Part shown: in pieces, positions 23,029 to 34,963 of the stretch | Layout: each line of letters starts with the position of its first letter | How positions within the stretch are numbered: position 1 is the first letter of the stretch | Assembly: GCF_963675165.1 (NCBI RefSeq) | Contig: NC_087393.1 | Coordinates: forward strand, 1,017,002 to 1,081,001 | From: Halichondria panicea | Taxonomy: Eukaryota > Porifera > Demospongiae > Suberitida > Halichondriidae | DNA length: 64,000 bases | Reading direction: 5' to 3' | The notes under the pieces: model-generated | Seen by the model: the letters and a program-made list of their open reading frames with translations, nothing else | Told to the model about the DNA's origin: nothing | Databases searched by the model: none | Translations under genes and position numbers: made by a program

Positions 23029-25433
23029 ATGGTAAAGGGGCGTATGCTGACTGCTGGAGATGCTCTGAGCTTTATATTGTTTCTTCTCTGCACTGCAGGT
23101 AAGATATTTTGGAATAATTAATCTCATCCAACGGGCTTTCTATATAATAATTATTATAGCCTTATACTGAGGTCTCTGACTGTCTTTTTAATATATAATT
23201 ATCAGCATGTATCTACTGTAAGACCTCGATTTAAGGCGACCCTCCAAATATGCGATACCCAGGAGCTTCAGCAATTTTCTGACCTCTAAAAGTAGCAACA
23301 GCTGCGTTGACAATTATTTTTTAATGTCGCGCTCTAAATAGAGGTAAATGTAGCCACTCCCTAGCCTCGATTGTAGCCCACTGGAAAATCAGTGTTTTTA
23401 AGTGGCCTGAAATCGAGGCAAGTATAGACTCTGTAAAGTTACCTCTAATTAGATGCGACCCTCTAAATATGCGACATCAGGACTTCAATATAATTTTTCA
23501 ACCTCCAAAAGATGCGACCTCTGGCTTCGTAATTATAAAGTGTCGCTTTAAATCGAGATCTTACGATACCAGTAAATAATTATAATTATGGCCTTTACTT
23601 ATTATGATCATGCATACCCTGCAAAGCAACTATATAGCTATGCATATAAGAGAAATAGGCCTACCCAAATAATACATTGTTTTTTATCCCCCAGGGACTC
23701 ATGGATTGGCATTAACGGACAATGCAACATTCTCACTAGAAGTCAATTCAGATATAGTTCTGTTTTCGATTCAAAACACTTCTCATGGCATTAGCATTGC
23801 AGTCACTCCTCTGTGCCCCAATCAAGATGACTGTTTTGCCCCCCAATCTCTACTAATAGACGGTATTTTCTTGCCTGAAGAATGCACGAATGTCCCCTGT
23901 AACGAGCACCAACTTGTCATCACAAAGGCGTTGGATAATAATTCTACAATCCAATATGTAATAGGAGTACCAACCGTTCAATCTTTGCTGCTGCTACGGT
24001 TCCATTATCATGTCCAATCACATATGTTTGAGCTGGTCGAGAAAGCTACTGTAAATCGAGGAATTGTTCAGTACAACTGTAATCCAACGGCTATTGTGTC
24101 TTTGAAGGAGGTGTACTATACGCTATGCGTGAATAATTCCAATGATCGACTAATTGTTCTTGTTATAGATAATCTTGAAAGATTCAGTGATGTTATCTTC
24201 AATTTGATCGGGAGGTCGGTTGATGTGAACCTCCTCCCAATAACGGACATCTCAGTGGTAACCAGACAATCGAAATTGTATATCTTGTTTGTTGGAGGAT
24301 CTGAATTGACTGCTATAGACATTGGAGTGGGTGACTTTCATTCTCAAAATTTTGCGGATTGTACTGGAACAATTTACAGAATGCGTCTACGCAATGACAC
24401 GAAAAGTGATGACACAATTCTATACCTGCTCTACTGTAATGAGAACTATGGGTTGATTGAGATTGAGGATGATTTAAACCCACCACTGTCCTATTACTAC
24501 AATGAGACTGGCTACCCTGTAATTTGCCAAAAAGAAGACGCTATCGTGGCAGAGATTACAGTCTTCAAAGACGGTGTGAATAGTATTCTACGACATAACG
24601 GCACAAACTTTACTTTACCTGGGCAAGCAATTTCACTTGAAGAGAGCTCATGTTTTGGATTCAAAGATGCTCTATTGTACGTTTACAGTGACCAGAATTT
24701 AGGTACGGTAATTGTTCACTTGCAAAAACAAATTTTAAGGGAACTGCTAATTGTGAAGTGTCAGCCATTAATCTGTTCCTCTTCTGTGCTCAACAATCGA
24801 TACGTCCTGCTGAAACAAAAGTACAGTGATTCCAATGTTACTCTGATATTGTACGACATGCAACAACAAAAGTTTGTGTCTGAAACTGCAATTGAGCATA
24901 CTACAAGCCTAATACAACTGCTTGAATTACCACAGCCACAACAACCTGATACGAGTAGGTTGATTAGCACTATCATCGGATCAATCATTGGAGGATTAGT
25001 ATTTGCAATTTGTGTACTGGTTTTCGTTATTGCAATCATCAGGTAAGATAATTTGTGGAAAGTATAGAATCAATTTACACTTTTAATATTTTACCACAGG
25101 TATTGTTGGAGAAAACGATGTTCACCAGCACGATATGGACACCAGGTTGTAGAAAATGCAGCACCATCATATGAACGGATGCCCCACAAACAAGCCTCAC
25201 CACCTGAACCACCAGCCTCACCATCTGAACCACAAGCCCCACCACCTGAACCAGGAATACAAGCCTCATCACCTGAACCACAAACCCCACCACCAGAACC
25301 AGGAGCACAACCAGGAGCACGACCTGAACTACTCAATGTAACTACCACCTCCATGCCCATCGCTCCCGATAACACTAGAAAATGTTCTCATTTGGTCACT
25401 GGGTTAATTTTACATCCCACTAAAACTGACTGA
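23029..25433 (+). CDS. Family-P receptor p-A (3 exons, 583 aa)
   Basis: Exons 23029-23098 (signal peptide, phase 1), 23695-25042 and 25100-25433 sum to 1752 nt, in frame. The ectodomain (about residues 30-445) has strand-like repeats, a Y-x-C-x-P motif with YYTLCV after it, CFG at residue 343 and C-x(4)-C. It has many N-x-S/T sites. The helix is at about 447-472, with the phase-2 junction directly after. The tail exon starts with a Cys/Arg-rich stretch, carries YERM (YxxM, a PI3K-type motif), then about 50 residues of Pro-Glu-Pro repeats, absent from p-B. Intron 1 contains a MITE (23220-23565). It shares a divergent promoter with m2-A. Confidence 0.85.
23220..23565. mobile_element. MITE with GTCGC(C/T)TTAAATCGA ends in p-A intron 1
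   Basis: The inverted termini read 'taagacctcgatttaaggcgac' at the left (about 23220) and the near-complement at the right (to about 23565). The internal 'gcgaccctc.aaatatgcga' motif occurs twice. Block B has a copy lacking about 100 bp of the left end (40627-40930). Right-hand fragments also occur at 34030-34150 and 56350-56460. Confidence 0.6.
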
Positions 25434-26603
25434 TGTTTTATTATTAGTAGTGAATATTGACACTTCCCATATACGTAGCTACAGGATCGAACTGGCTGTG
25501 CTATAATTTTTAAAATGTGCTGCATAAAAAAGAATGAGAAACTTAAAGAACTCTTCAATCACATTGACAGCATGAAAATCAACCTACTATTAGCTACTGT
25601 TTTGGATTCGAAGATGCTTATTCTGACAAAATCTATGTAGACTATGTAGGGAGGTACGTGGGGGTAAACAGTTATATTGCTGTACCACTTCCCACAAGCA
25701 AGAACCTAATCTGAACACAGCATTAAAAAAGGAGTATTAGTAAAACCAGTAGGTTTTACATAGGATTGGCAGTGGGTTTGCCCGTGTTTAGCATGTTCAA
25801 ACTGTTCTATCTCTGCAGGGAAAGGCCACATCAGATAGATATCAAGGAACTGGCTAGACAGATAGTTTATTTAGCCTTTTCTCTCTTTGTATCTCTCATT
25901 TCATAATCCATGAACATTTTAATGAATGAATATTATCATTTTAAAAATTGCACTATTTCGACGTTTCACCGCTCTTTGTCTGACTGACTAAGTAAGTAGA
26001 CTAAGTAAGTAAGTGAGTAAGTTTCTTGCCCAGCATTTGCTCCAAGTACAGCCATCTCCAGGACATTCTGCACAGGGTTTCCAAACGACTACAACCTGGA
26101 TTACAAAGCGCTTCTTCAGATTTGCGATTGCTTCCACGAGGCAGATGACCTCTCAGTATCTATTTCTCTTACCTAGACAATTCCGCCATCTTTAATGACT
26201 CAGCAATTTCGTTGTGGCCAATTAATAATAGATAGGCGTGGCTAAGAAACTGCGTGTGCCCTAGCGCCTAAAATCCGGCAGTGCAGCAGTGCTTTTCCAG
26301 AGCCTGAGGTGTTGCTTTTCTTCACACTGTTCAGCTCTAGCTCCCTTTCTCTGACAGGCATGCTATATGCACTGGCATATAGCATACTCTTAAAATGGCT
26401 GTCATTTATAATACTGATTCACAAATTCAACATATCAAGAATATAACTCATTACTAGATCTATAATTATTAGTCCAGAGATATTCGAGAAGATATCTGAT
26501 CAGTCCTGTCTTCTCTTCTTCAACTTCTGTACTGCCTCTTGACGTTCCACTTATGCATGTCATAATACGTAAATTTATACTTCTGTACTGAAAAAGAAAG
26601 GGA
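25434..26603. other. Gene-poor interval after p-A
   Basis: No coding exon was recognised. A (taag)n-like microsatellite is at 25988-26021. This interval is largely absent after p-B, so blocks A and B differ here. Confidence 0.4.
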
Positions 26604-27154
26604 ATCCGACTAGAAAAACATTTGCAATGTGAAAAATTGCTAGGATTGGCCAGGGGAACCACAAAAAAGCGTGGAAACAAGAAATCAGACGAGAGCATAA
26701 CTCCAATCCGTTACAACGTCATGAACATGTACAATGCATATATAGACTGTATTCCAGATCCATCTACCAGCTTCCATCCACCACATCATTCCATGTAGGT
26801 CACCAGTACGGTCCGTGCATGTTACTACGCATGGATGGACTGTGTGTACCTGTGCTCAACACTGCATGTATTAGGAACATCAATTCAGTATACAAATCAT
26901 CATGATTAGCTATATGCCCGCACATTCCAAAATGGATGTATAATAAATATATAGGGATTGCATGGTCATCACTCCACCAGTAAAAATTGCGTGGTATATT
27001 GGCCGGGAAAACATGGAAAACTACCAGTACATATGATTGACGTTGTAACGGATTGGAGTTATGCTCTCGTCTGATTTCTTGTTTACACGCTTTTTGTGGT
27101 TCCCCTGGCCAATCCTAGCAATTTTTCACATTGCAAATGTTTTTCTAGTCGGAT
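26604..27154. mobile_element. Inverted-repeat element, 117-bp near-perfect arms
   Basis: Bases 26604-26720 and 27038-27154 are reverse complements over 117 bp with only a couple of differences, separated by 317 bp without an ORF. The outer ends read ATCCGACTAGAAAAAC. It would form a long hairpin. No clear target duplication was identified. Confidence 0.75.
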
Positions 27155-27189
27155 CTATACTATAGGCCTGCATGCATGGGCACTCTAAA

Positions 27190-27845
27190 AGTTAGCTTGC
27201 CCGTCAATTTACCTTTAAATCGAGGTCTTTCTTCTTACAGCGTTGTAGGAGCACTTGCAGTTTATCACAACAACATACACTACAGAAAAAGAAGGTAAAC
27301 AAAGTAACCAACAATGCAGACAACAAGAAGAATGACCACCACAGGAACAACAATAGCCAGAGTCCATGAGGACGGCAAAGAGGGGACGGCAATGAGGACA
27401 GTAATGAGCGGAAAATAAAATCGGAATGAGGATAGCAAAATATGTTGGCACACGAGCAGCTGACTGGTCTGGTCTTCTTTCTCTCCTAACCCAATTTGTA
27501 ACAAGTGTGGGGGACAAACATGTCAACTGTTCCGTGTCCACAAGAGCTGTTACAGTAGTGTAATATGGACTTGATTCGTCTCATGATTATGATATTTAAG
27601 TACGCTCCACAAGTTTATGTGGCATCAAAATAATGGCCTCAGGCAATTGTTCCCCTCAGTATATATAGTGTATGTTGACAAGTTGGGGTCATAATGATGT
27701 TATTTTCGGTTGTCAAAAGAAAGCTAAATAGCTAGCGTCTATTTCTAGTAAATACCCAAAACATAATTCAGATCCAAGACGCAAAGCTCCATTTGTGATA
27801 TCATCAGGGAATTCACCAACTAACTTTAAACTATTCATAGTCGCA
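27190..27845 (-). pseudogene. Second decayed m1-type family-P gene
   Basis: Minus-strand relics of m1: the juxtamembrane exon near 27290-27215, the helix/stalk region with remnants of the 12-bp stalk unit (27360-27420), the CGH-region near 27540, the CLG-to-C region near 27800-27650. Multiple stops and indels occur. It occupies the place between p-A and T-A and has no counterpart in block B. Confidence 0.6.
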
Positions 27846-27994
27846 GCATAGGTCTATGAGAAATTCTGTTTGTATACAACACGCATATAATTTCATTCTC
27901 ACAACCAAGTTGTAATTTAACAAGGTACACTGCACAACAATCTTATTAAATCTAAAAAAAGTTGCTAAGTATCATATATACAGTCAAAATGGTT

Positions 27995-30796
27995 TTAGGG
28001 TGGTTTGTTTGCAATGATAATTATACGTACATTAATTTCCTTGATTATTAGGTATGTTTTGCTGTTGATTACTTCTCTTGAAGCATGTAGTTGTCTTATC
28101 GAGAAATATTGGAAATATGGCAGAAAGCATAGCTGGAAAAAACCGACAACAAAGACAAGCAAAGAAACTGTGGATGTGTATGGACCCATGTTGACTGTTA
28201 TCATGTAGAAAAATACACAGTACGATATAATCGCCATCCATACGAGTAGCACTATTATATTCATCAGTGTATATGTGCAGATACATGTACAAGTGAATGT
28301 ACTTTCTTGGTCTGGTGGAGAAGTGTCTGGTGGAGTGCTACTTGAAGTTTCTGATGGTCCAGGAGTGTTAGTACCTTCTAAACTCATATAGCCTCTTAGC
28401 TTCGCTACCATCTCCATTAGTAAAGACATCATGATGTCCTTGTTTATTACTAAGAACATTACTAAGCACACGTTTGTAATAAAAAAATTTTTGCTGCAAG
28501 ACCAAGATTAAAACCAGTAGCTACTGGAGCTGCAACGAGCCCCAAGAAGATATAAAAGAGGTGGAAAGATAGTAGGTTACCGGTTAGCTCAACAATAACG
28601 ATGGCTGCTACATACAACTTGGTGTTCTTTAAGGTATCTCGCCATCCAGTGTAAGATTGAGACTTTTGTAAGGACTTGAGAGTGCAACAAAGAATGATGA
28701 ACAATACAACAGGATTATAACCGAGTACAAATATCGCAGCAAAAATGTAAAAGTTGCATATACTTTTTAAGCTTGATGTGACATTCACAGTGATTACTAA
28801 TGTATGAATGTTATTACTGAATACAATCAAACCAAGTAGAACAAATGCAGTAAGGAAACATTTGAAAAATAACATTTTCCACTTACTTAAACCACTTAGT
28901 CGAACATATACAAGTTGACCAATTAAAGGAACAACAATTGGATTCAGCAGTTGCGTCAACATTATAGCAGCAGCCAAGACATATCTCATGATCGCAAAAT
29001 CTTTAACTTGCCTTAGCGTACAAACATCGTTTACATAAATCCTAGGATCAAAGTAATAGATGGGATAACCCTGCCATTCAAAGTACCAGTGCCATGAGTA
29101 AAGAATGACTGCTTGTGGAGGTAGAAGCTCTTTAGCTGTAGTAAATAAGCAACTGTATAATTATGCATGTACATGTATGTACATGTGCATGCATGTATAG
29201 TGGTATCCATGCAGCAGGCATGCATGTGTGATACTATAATTATAGCCTCGATTCCAGGCCGCAGCGGCCTGGTATACCTGTATGCGCATGCGCGTACATT
29301 ATTCCAAAAAGGGGGTAATCCGTGTATATTTGTGGATACTGTCAAAATAATAAACACGTATAATTATATACTATTTGTATTCTGAAGTTGTATAGTCTGT
29401 TACATATAAAAGTATTGTCCAAAGATGACCGTCTGAGTTGTATCACCCTCTACTTAACAACACCTTACACTGCATGTAAGGCTATATACATGCAGGAAAG
29501 GCATGATGTGTTCCTGTGGGTCCCCTGATGAGGCTGTGGTAATATGAACCAGGCGAGTCTTCTGCTACCAAATCTTCGACAAGAAGTCATTGCATATATG
29601 CTATTTAGAAGCTACAGGGTAATGATCATTAAATTTAACTGACATTTGGGAATCTATTCACTCAAGATCTAACCACTATTCCTAGCTGGCAGCTCTAGCT
29701 GTCTGGGAGGCCTTCTTGACTGCCTCTTTGGATAAACAGAGCTAGAAGAAGCAACACTGCTGCAGCAAATTAGTTAGTGTCTCTGAAGCTGCCATTGTGG
29801 TCTGGTCATAAACATTAATTTTACCACTAACCACATGGTCATACGTCTTTTTGTAACTTTGTCCGTTTTTTTACAATTTGTAGTTGCTGTCAATTATTTT
29901 GCGCATGCGCATGCAGAGTATACTAGGCCGCCTTTCTCCTCGCAGCCTGGAATCAAGGCTAATGTGTATAATCATATGAATTTGTATAGTTTGTAAAGAA
30001 TTACAGAATGGCTCAGTGGGCGCCAGGTATTCTGAGAAGAATGTGCATGAAGTCAAGCGTATCAATGGGGTACACAAGTGCTAAGCCAAATATTCCAGAC
30101 ACCGTGGCTGCCATAATTATGGGGATCTCCCGGGGACAGTCCCAAACTAACACCACACCTCTTAATTATGTATAATTATAGGAAACTGAATCAGCCTGGG
30201 AATGAGACTACTGTTAGCAGACCATGAATGGTACTTACATTAACTGTGATACTTTCCAGCATCACGAGAATTGGAGATGGATGCCTACAAATGTATAGCA
30301 GGTCATTGCTTTCATTCTGTGCAGTCAATGTCAACGACTCATTCACATGTACATCATCACAAACAGGGTCCAGAATGAGATGGGCTTCAGGCAAATGTAC
30401 TTGGAACATGTACAGGGAGAGAGTTTGAAGGAGATCCGGACGGATGAAAAGGTTGATTGGAGAAGCATTCCAAAGAAACTTGAACATATAGCGTTCACTG
30501 AAGTCAAGTGTTCCCTTCTTTCCTAAATGCAGACCGTGGACCCAATTTTCTAGCGCACTGCAAGATGGTAGGCTGCTATTGACAGGATTCAATGAGCAGA
30601 AGTGGTAGTACACATAAAATGAGATACTATCCTGATGATTAGTAGGGGAGAATGCTTGATTTAATGTCTCCAGGTTGACTATCCGGTTAACCAGAGACTG
30701 TTGGAGGTCATACTGAGTTCGAATGCACTTTTCTTCAGTACTGAATGCATCCTGCATTCCAAAACAAAGCATTAGTAGGAGAAGATAAGTAGCCAT
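27995..30796 (-). pseudogene. Family-T gene T-A, two frameshifts relative to T-B
   Basis: Exon 1 (30796-30239, 186 codons) is open: signal peptide MATYLLLLML, then an ectodomain with the T-family core (FSPTN, YYHF, SPINLFIRPDLLQTLSL, LDPVCD), ending at TVN in phase 0. Exon 2 runs from 29135 to 27995 and is nearly identical to T-B but lacks one base near 29073 and one in an A/T homopolymer near 28485. Each shifts the frame, so no intact seven-helix protein is encoded. The homopolymer site could be an assembly error; two sites make decay more likely. The start follows the signal peptide; an in-frame ATG exists upstream at 30937. Confidence 0.65.
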
Positions 30797-31199
30797 AGCT
30801 AGCTGTACAAGTGACTGAGTACAAATGTGTTTGTGTTCACACTTGCACGCATGCGCTGCATGGCATGCATAGTCGGGCGCGCCGCCCTCTACCTTTGCCC
30901 GCGACAAGCTCTGAACACACAAACATAATAGTCTCATGAATCAGCCTCCCTTCCTCAGGGAGAAAAGGTTACACAAAAGAAAAGTGACAGTGTATACATG
31001 TAGAGATATTCAAATGTGGGAGAGCAGATAAGTTGGGAATTAACACGTAGGCACTTGGGCTTACGCATGCTCTGATGTCATCATTATAAATTTATATACA
31101 TGCATGTATATGGTTTTTATCATTTAGTACTCAGTAATTTATGTACTCAGTAACTCAGTAATTTTGCTCATTTGCCAAAAAAAAAAAATGCAGTAATTA
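30797..31199 (-). other. T-A upstream flank
   Basis: Nearly identical to 46090-46486 upstream of T-B. Contains a GC-rich patch (30870-30905) and a short poly-A run (31179-31188). No gene. Confidence 0.4.
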
Positions 31200-31326
31200 C
31201 CGTATAGCGGGTATATTTCGAGGGTATAAATGTTCGCGGATGTGCCTTTAGAAAGGTTTTCGCGGTTCATGCCTAATCCGCGAAAACCACGAACATTTAT
31301 ACCCTCGAAATATACCCTCTATACGG
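31200..31326. mobile_element. Short TA-flanked MITE (127 bp), copy 1
   Basis: Termini CCGTATAGCGGG and CTCTATACGG are inverted and flanked by TA (31198-31199, 31327-31328). The first and last bases match the 226-bp MITE family, so it is probably mobilised by the same transposase. The copy at 46487-46629 is at the orthologous position in block B and is 16 bp longer. Confidence 0.75.
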
Positions 31327-31639
31327 TACATGCACATGCACGTATTACTTATACATGTACTTTAACAAAATGCTTGGCAGTTATAATTGAATTGCAACTG
31401 CACAACGTAACGGTGACAAGAGTCATGCATGTTTGGTCGCTCTGAGGTGAAAATTTGAGTTCTTGAGTTTTCTGTGACTCTCATTGGTGCATGTATATTA
31501 ATTGTTGTAGCTGGTATATTATTCAGCAGTCATACTAGTGAACAGCATTTTTGTAGGTTTAATTTGAGTTTAGAAATGAAGTGTTGAAGTTATATCTCTT
31601 ATAACAACATAAATTATACATGCATGTCTTATTATAGTT

Positions 31640-33260
31640 TATAAACAGACTCTATAGAGAGTGCACATTCAAAATGTGAGAAGAATTCTCTATCTGTCGA
31701 GGGACGGTATTCTTAGTAGTATTCTTCACCTTAAGCCAGAGAATGTCACAAGGTCATGCAGTTCTTCTGTTTATGGTTATAGGCACATACGCTTCTACTC
31801 CACCTCCATGAGAATTCGAAACTCTGTCTTTCCTGTGGATATATCATTCTTGTACAGTACCTGTAATCTATGGAGTAGAATACCACAAATTTGTGAGTAT
31901 ATATAATTATACATCATGTATATAGTTGTGCTGAAGGCTACTGCTGAAACGATCACCCCAAGTATAACAATGCATGCTTTTTAATCTATCGATAAAAAAC
32001 TGTGAACTGCCATACGACTGGAAATTGGCTCATGTCTCTCCAATACCCAAATCAAATAACAAGTCTGATCCCTTAAACTATCGCCCTATATCGCTACTCT
32101 CCATCCTTGCAAAGTTCCTGGAAAAACATATGTATGGCAAAATCTTAGAACATCGAAAAGATATATCTTTCCTCTCGAATAAACAATGGGGGTTTCACTA
32201 AAGGAAAATCCACCACAGGTCGCTGCTTACGGCAGTGCACAATTGGCACAAACTGCTTGAAGATGGTCAGAGTGTATGTGCAGTCTTTTTTGATTTCAAA
32301 AAGGCATTTGACAAGGTTCCTCACTCGATATTGATGAGTAAGCTAACCAATCTGAACTTAGATCCCCATCTGGTATCTTGGGTAGCAAGCTACCTCAGGA
32401 ATAGATCACAATATGTCACAATAAATGGAAAGTCATCAAATATCTCCGAGGTTGTGTCAGGAGTTCCACAGGGTTCGGTGCTGGGACCTCTTCTTTTCCT
32501 AATCTACATAAATGACATTGATCTACATCAAAATGAAGGAAGTCTCTTGCTCTATGCTGATGATCTTCTTCTTTACCATCCTATTCAATCTCCTGAAGAT
32601 TATCTAAAATTGCAAGGAGATATTGACCAAGTTGAACTCCAAGCATGGTCTGAAACAAATGTACTCTTGTTTAACCAAAGCAAGTGTAAATACATGGCTA
32701 TATCAAGAAAATTCAGCCCACCACTTCCCAACATGTGTCTCAATATCAGTGGACGTCCCCTATACTTAAAGTTGACCACTACAAGTACCTTGGCGTGTGG
32801 ATCTCTCATGACCTCTCATAGTCAAAACGCATAGAAGGAATGTGCAGAAATTCCTGCAAGCAGGTTGGTATAATTTACCGGAATCGAGGCTATATACCTT
32901 AAAATGTGCACAAAACTTTGGAATAGGGACTACGACTCCCTATTAGATACTGTGGACCTACCGTCCCTTTCCACAAGAAGATTGTACCTGAAACTATCAT
33001 ACCTTTACCAGGTAATAAATGGTAACTTTAAATTCCCTGATCCACCGCTAGAAAGAAGAGTATATTTATATATGCCCTCTCAATCTAAGAAGCACAAAAA
33101 ATATACAGATTGAAAGACCAATTTGCAGGACAAATGCATATGCGAACTCTTTTTTCCCAAAAGCAATATCTATATGGATGAACTACCACTGGAGCTGCAG
33201 GAAAGTACATTGATTTTGTCATTTAAGAGAAATGTACTCTGTCACTTGCATTAGTATAAT
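31640..33260 (+). mobile_element. Truncated CR1/jockey-like LINE, copy A
   Basis: An RT fragment in two overlapping frames (31974-32201 and 32235-32834). The palm motifs are readable: FFDFKKAFDKVPHS, SGVPQGSVLGPLLFLIYIND, and the LYADD active site near 32560. The C-terminal region continues to 33113 in other frames. One extra G near 32189 and later stops break the ORF. No endonuclease domain was found upstream. An unrelated-looking LINE tail fragment (31661-31906) precedes it. The same insertion exists in block B, so it predates the A-B duplication. Confidence 0.8.
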
Positions 33261-33479
33261 ATTAGTCTTTATTTTTAATTTGTACACACTATTGTAAGTA
33301 CTATATACAGGGCACACATTGCTACTAGTGTATCCATGCATTTTGCAAAATTATTATAAAAAAAGAAAAAAAAAAAGGGTATATGCAGCATGTACCAAAT
33401 GAAGTTCACCTACAGCTCCATGCATGGCTGATAGCAAGTCAACATTAATTATGCATGTGTACTTCTACAACTATATAGA

Positions 33480-34015
33480 ATCATCTTGCTGCGGTGTGTC
33501 TCCTGAGTGCCCTGTCACAGTGACACATCTTTCTGTGATATGTTTCCTGAGTTGGATTTTTTGTCCTGTGTGACACATTTTCCTGTGGTTTTGTCGGATT
33601 AGCAGAGGATTCTTTTGTTTTGACTTTGATACAAGTTGTAAAAATTCCTCCCACATGCAGTAGTCGCCAGAACCGATGGAACAATAATAGTTCCTAGAAA
33701 AGCAATTACTCCACTATACTTGAATTAGTAAAGTGTATACTTAATTGTAGACGAAACTAACCCAATGCCACTGCAGTAACACCAATCAAAAGAAATATAA
33801 GAGTAACTAATGTATGCAAAACTAAATCCTATGAGGGATTCCATCTTGTGCACTATCTTCAAATCAGTGGCTATATAAGGCCGAAATTAGAGCAAAGAGG
33901 CTGAGAGGTACAAAAGCAACAGAGAGCCAGATTCAACTGATGCAGCTATGCAGCTATTACTGCAAAAGATATAAAGAAGAGAACAAGCTGTGAGCAAACA
34001 AAGTTAACTGTCTCC
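33480..34015 (-). pseudogene. Family-T gene relic (C-terminal helices), copy A
   Basis: Minus-strand similarity to the end of T1/T3 exon 2: the segments around 'cctcccaca', 'gcaattactccac', 'gagggattccat' and 'agagccagattcaac' occur in the same order as in T3. Frames are broken throughout. An almost identical relic lies at 55785-56310. Confidence 0.6.
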
Positions 34016-34963
34016 CCCATCACCGGCCTAAATGGTGAATATAAATATGTGACACCAGCTAGGACTTCAACATAATTTTTCAACCTCCAAAAGAAACGAC
34101 CTCTAGCTTTGTATTTATTTAAAAGTGTCGCCTTAAATCGAATAAGTACGGTAGTCTTGTTCTTTTTACAGTCTGCATCGTGGATTGAACTGTTGTTAAG
34201 GGGAGGTCCTTTTATAGTACTGCGGTCATGTGATATAAGTCAGATATGCCACACCTACTCGGAGGATATGCACCCTATATATCCTCCGCTATATACCATG
34301 GTTATACATACCCCTCGGTTTTGCCTCAGAGTAACCACGGTAGCAGAGGATATATATATAGGTCCATATCCTCCTCTTATATACTTATCTGCCAAACCAC
34401 ACCCAAACGTCATATCTGGCTGTAATAAATAGTTTGGGGCAACCAGTACCAGAGCCAGTACCAGTACCAGAGCCAGTATATACCAGAGCCATGCAGTATA
34501 CCAGAGCCAGTAGTGGCCAGTACCGTATACGGAATAGCAAGTAACCGCATTTCAAGGCGAGTTTTGTGCAGTAAACATCTAGCTAACATCCCGTGCCAAA
34601 CCAAATGGCCGGTTTATCGAGGTGGCCATACTTTAGAGAGCTGGAATAGCGAGAGTCTACGTACTGTAGGCTGTTAAGTTAGCAAAGATTGTAGCCTAGT
34701 TATTAATTTATTATTATGATATGTCCATGGCTATAGTCATGAACAGACTGCACAGTCTGTATGTGTACACTATGCCGTTTAGACAGTGCATGCTGACTGC
34801 CTGAGCTATATACCCAGAGGGAAAGTACCGAAAACCCACTGATTATGTGCAGCTATACAAGTGGAATATTGTACAATGAATTAAATAATGTACACAAGGA
34901 GAAAAGTAAAGTAAAAACTTACACATGATACATAAAATCATTTCTAGAAAAGCAGAAACATAT
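34016..34963. other. Junction between block A and block B
   Basis: Contains a MITE right-end fragment (34030-34150), a (ccagta/ccagagc)n microsatellite (34437-34510), a copy of the window's first 110 bases (34562-34672), and the 3' flank of m1-B from about 34780. No gene was recognised. Confidence 0.45.
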
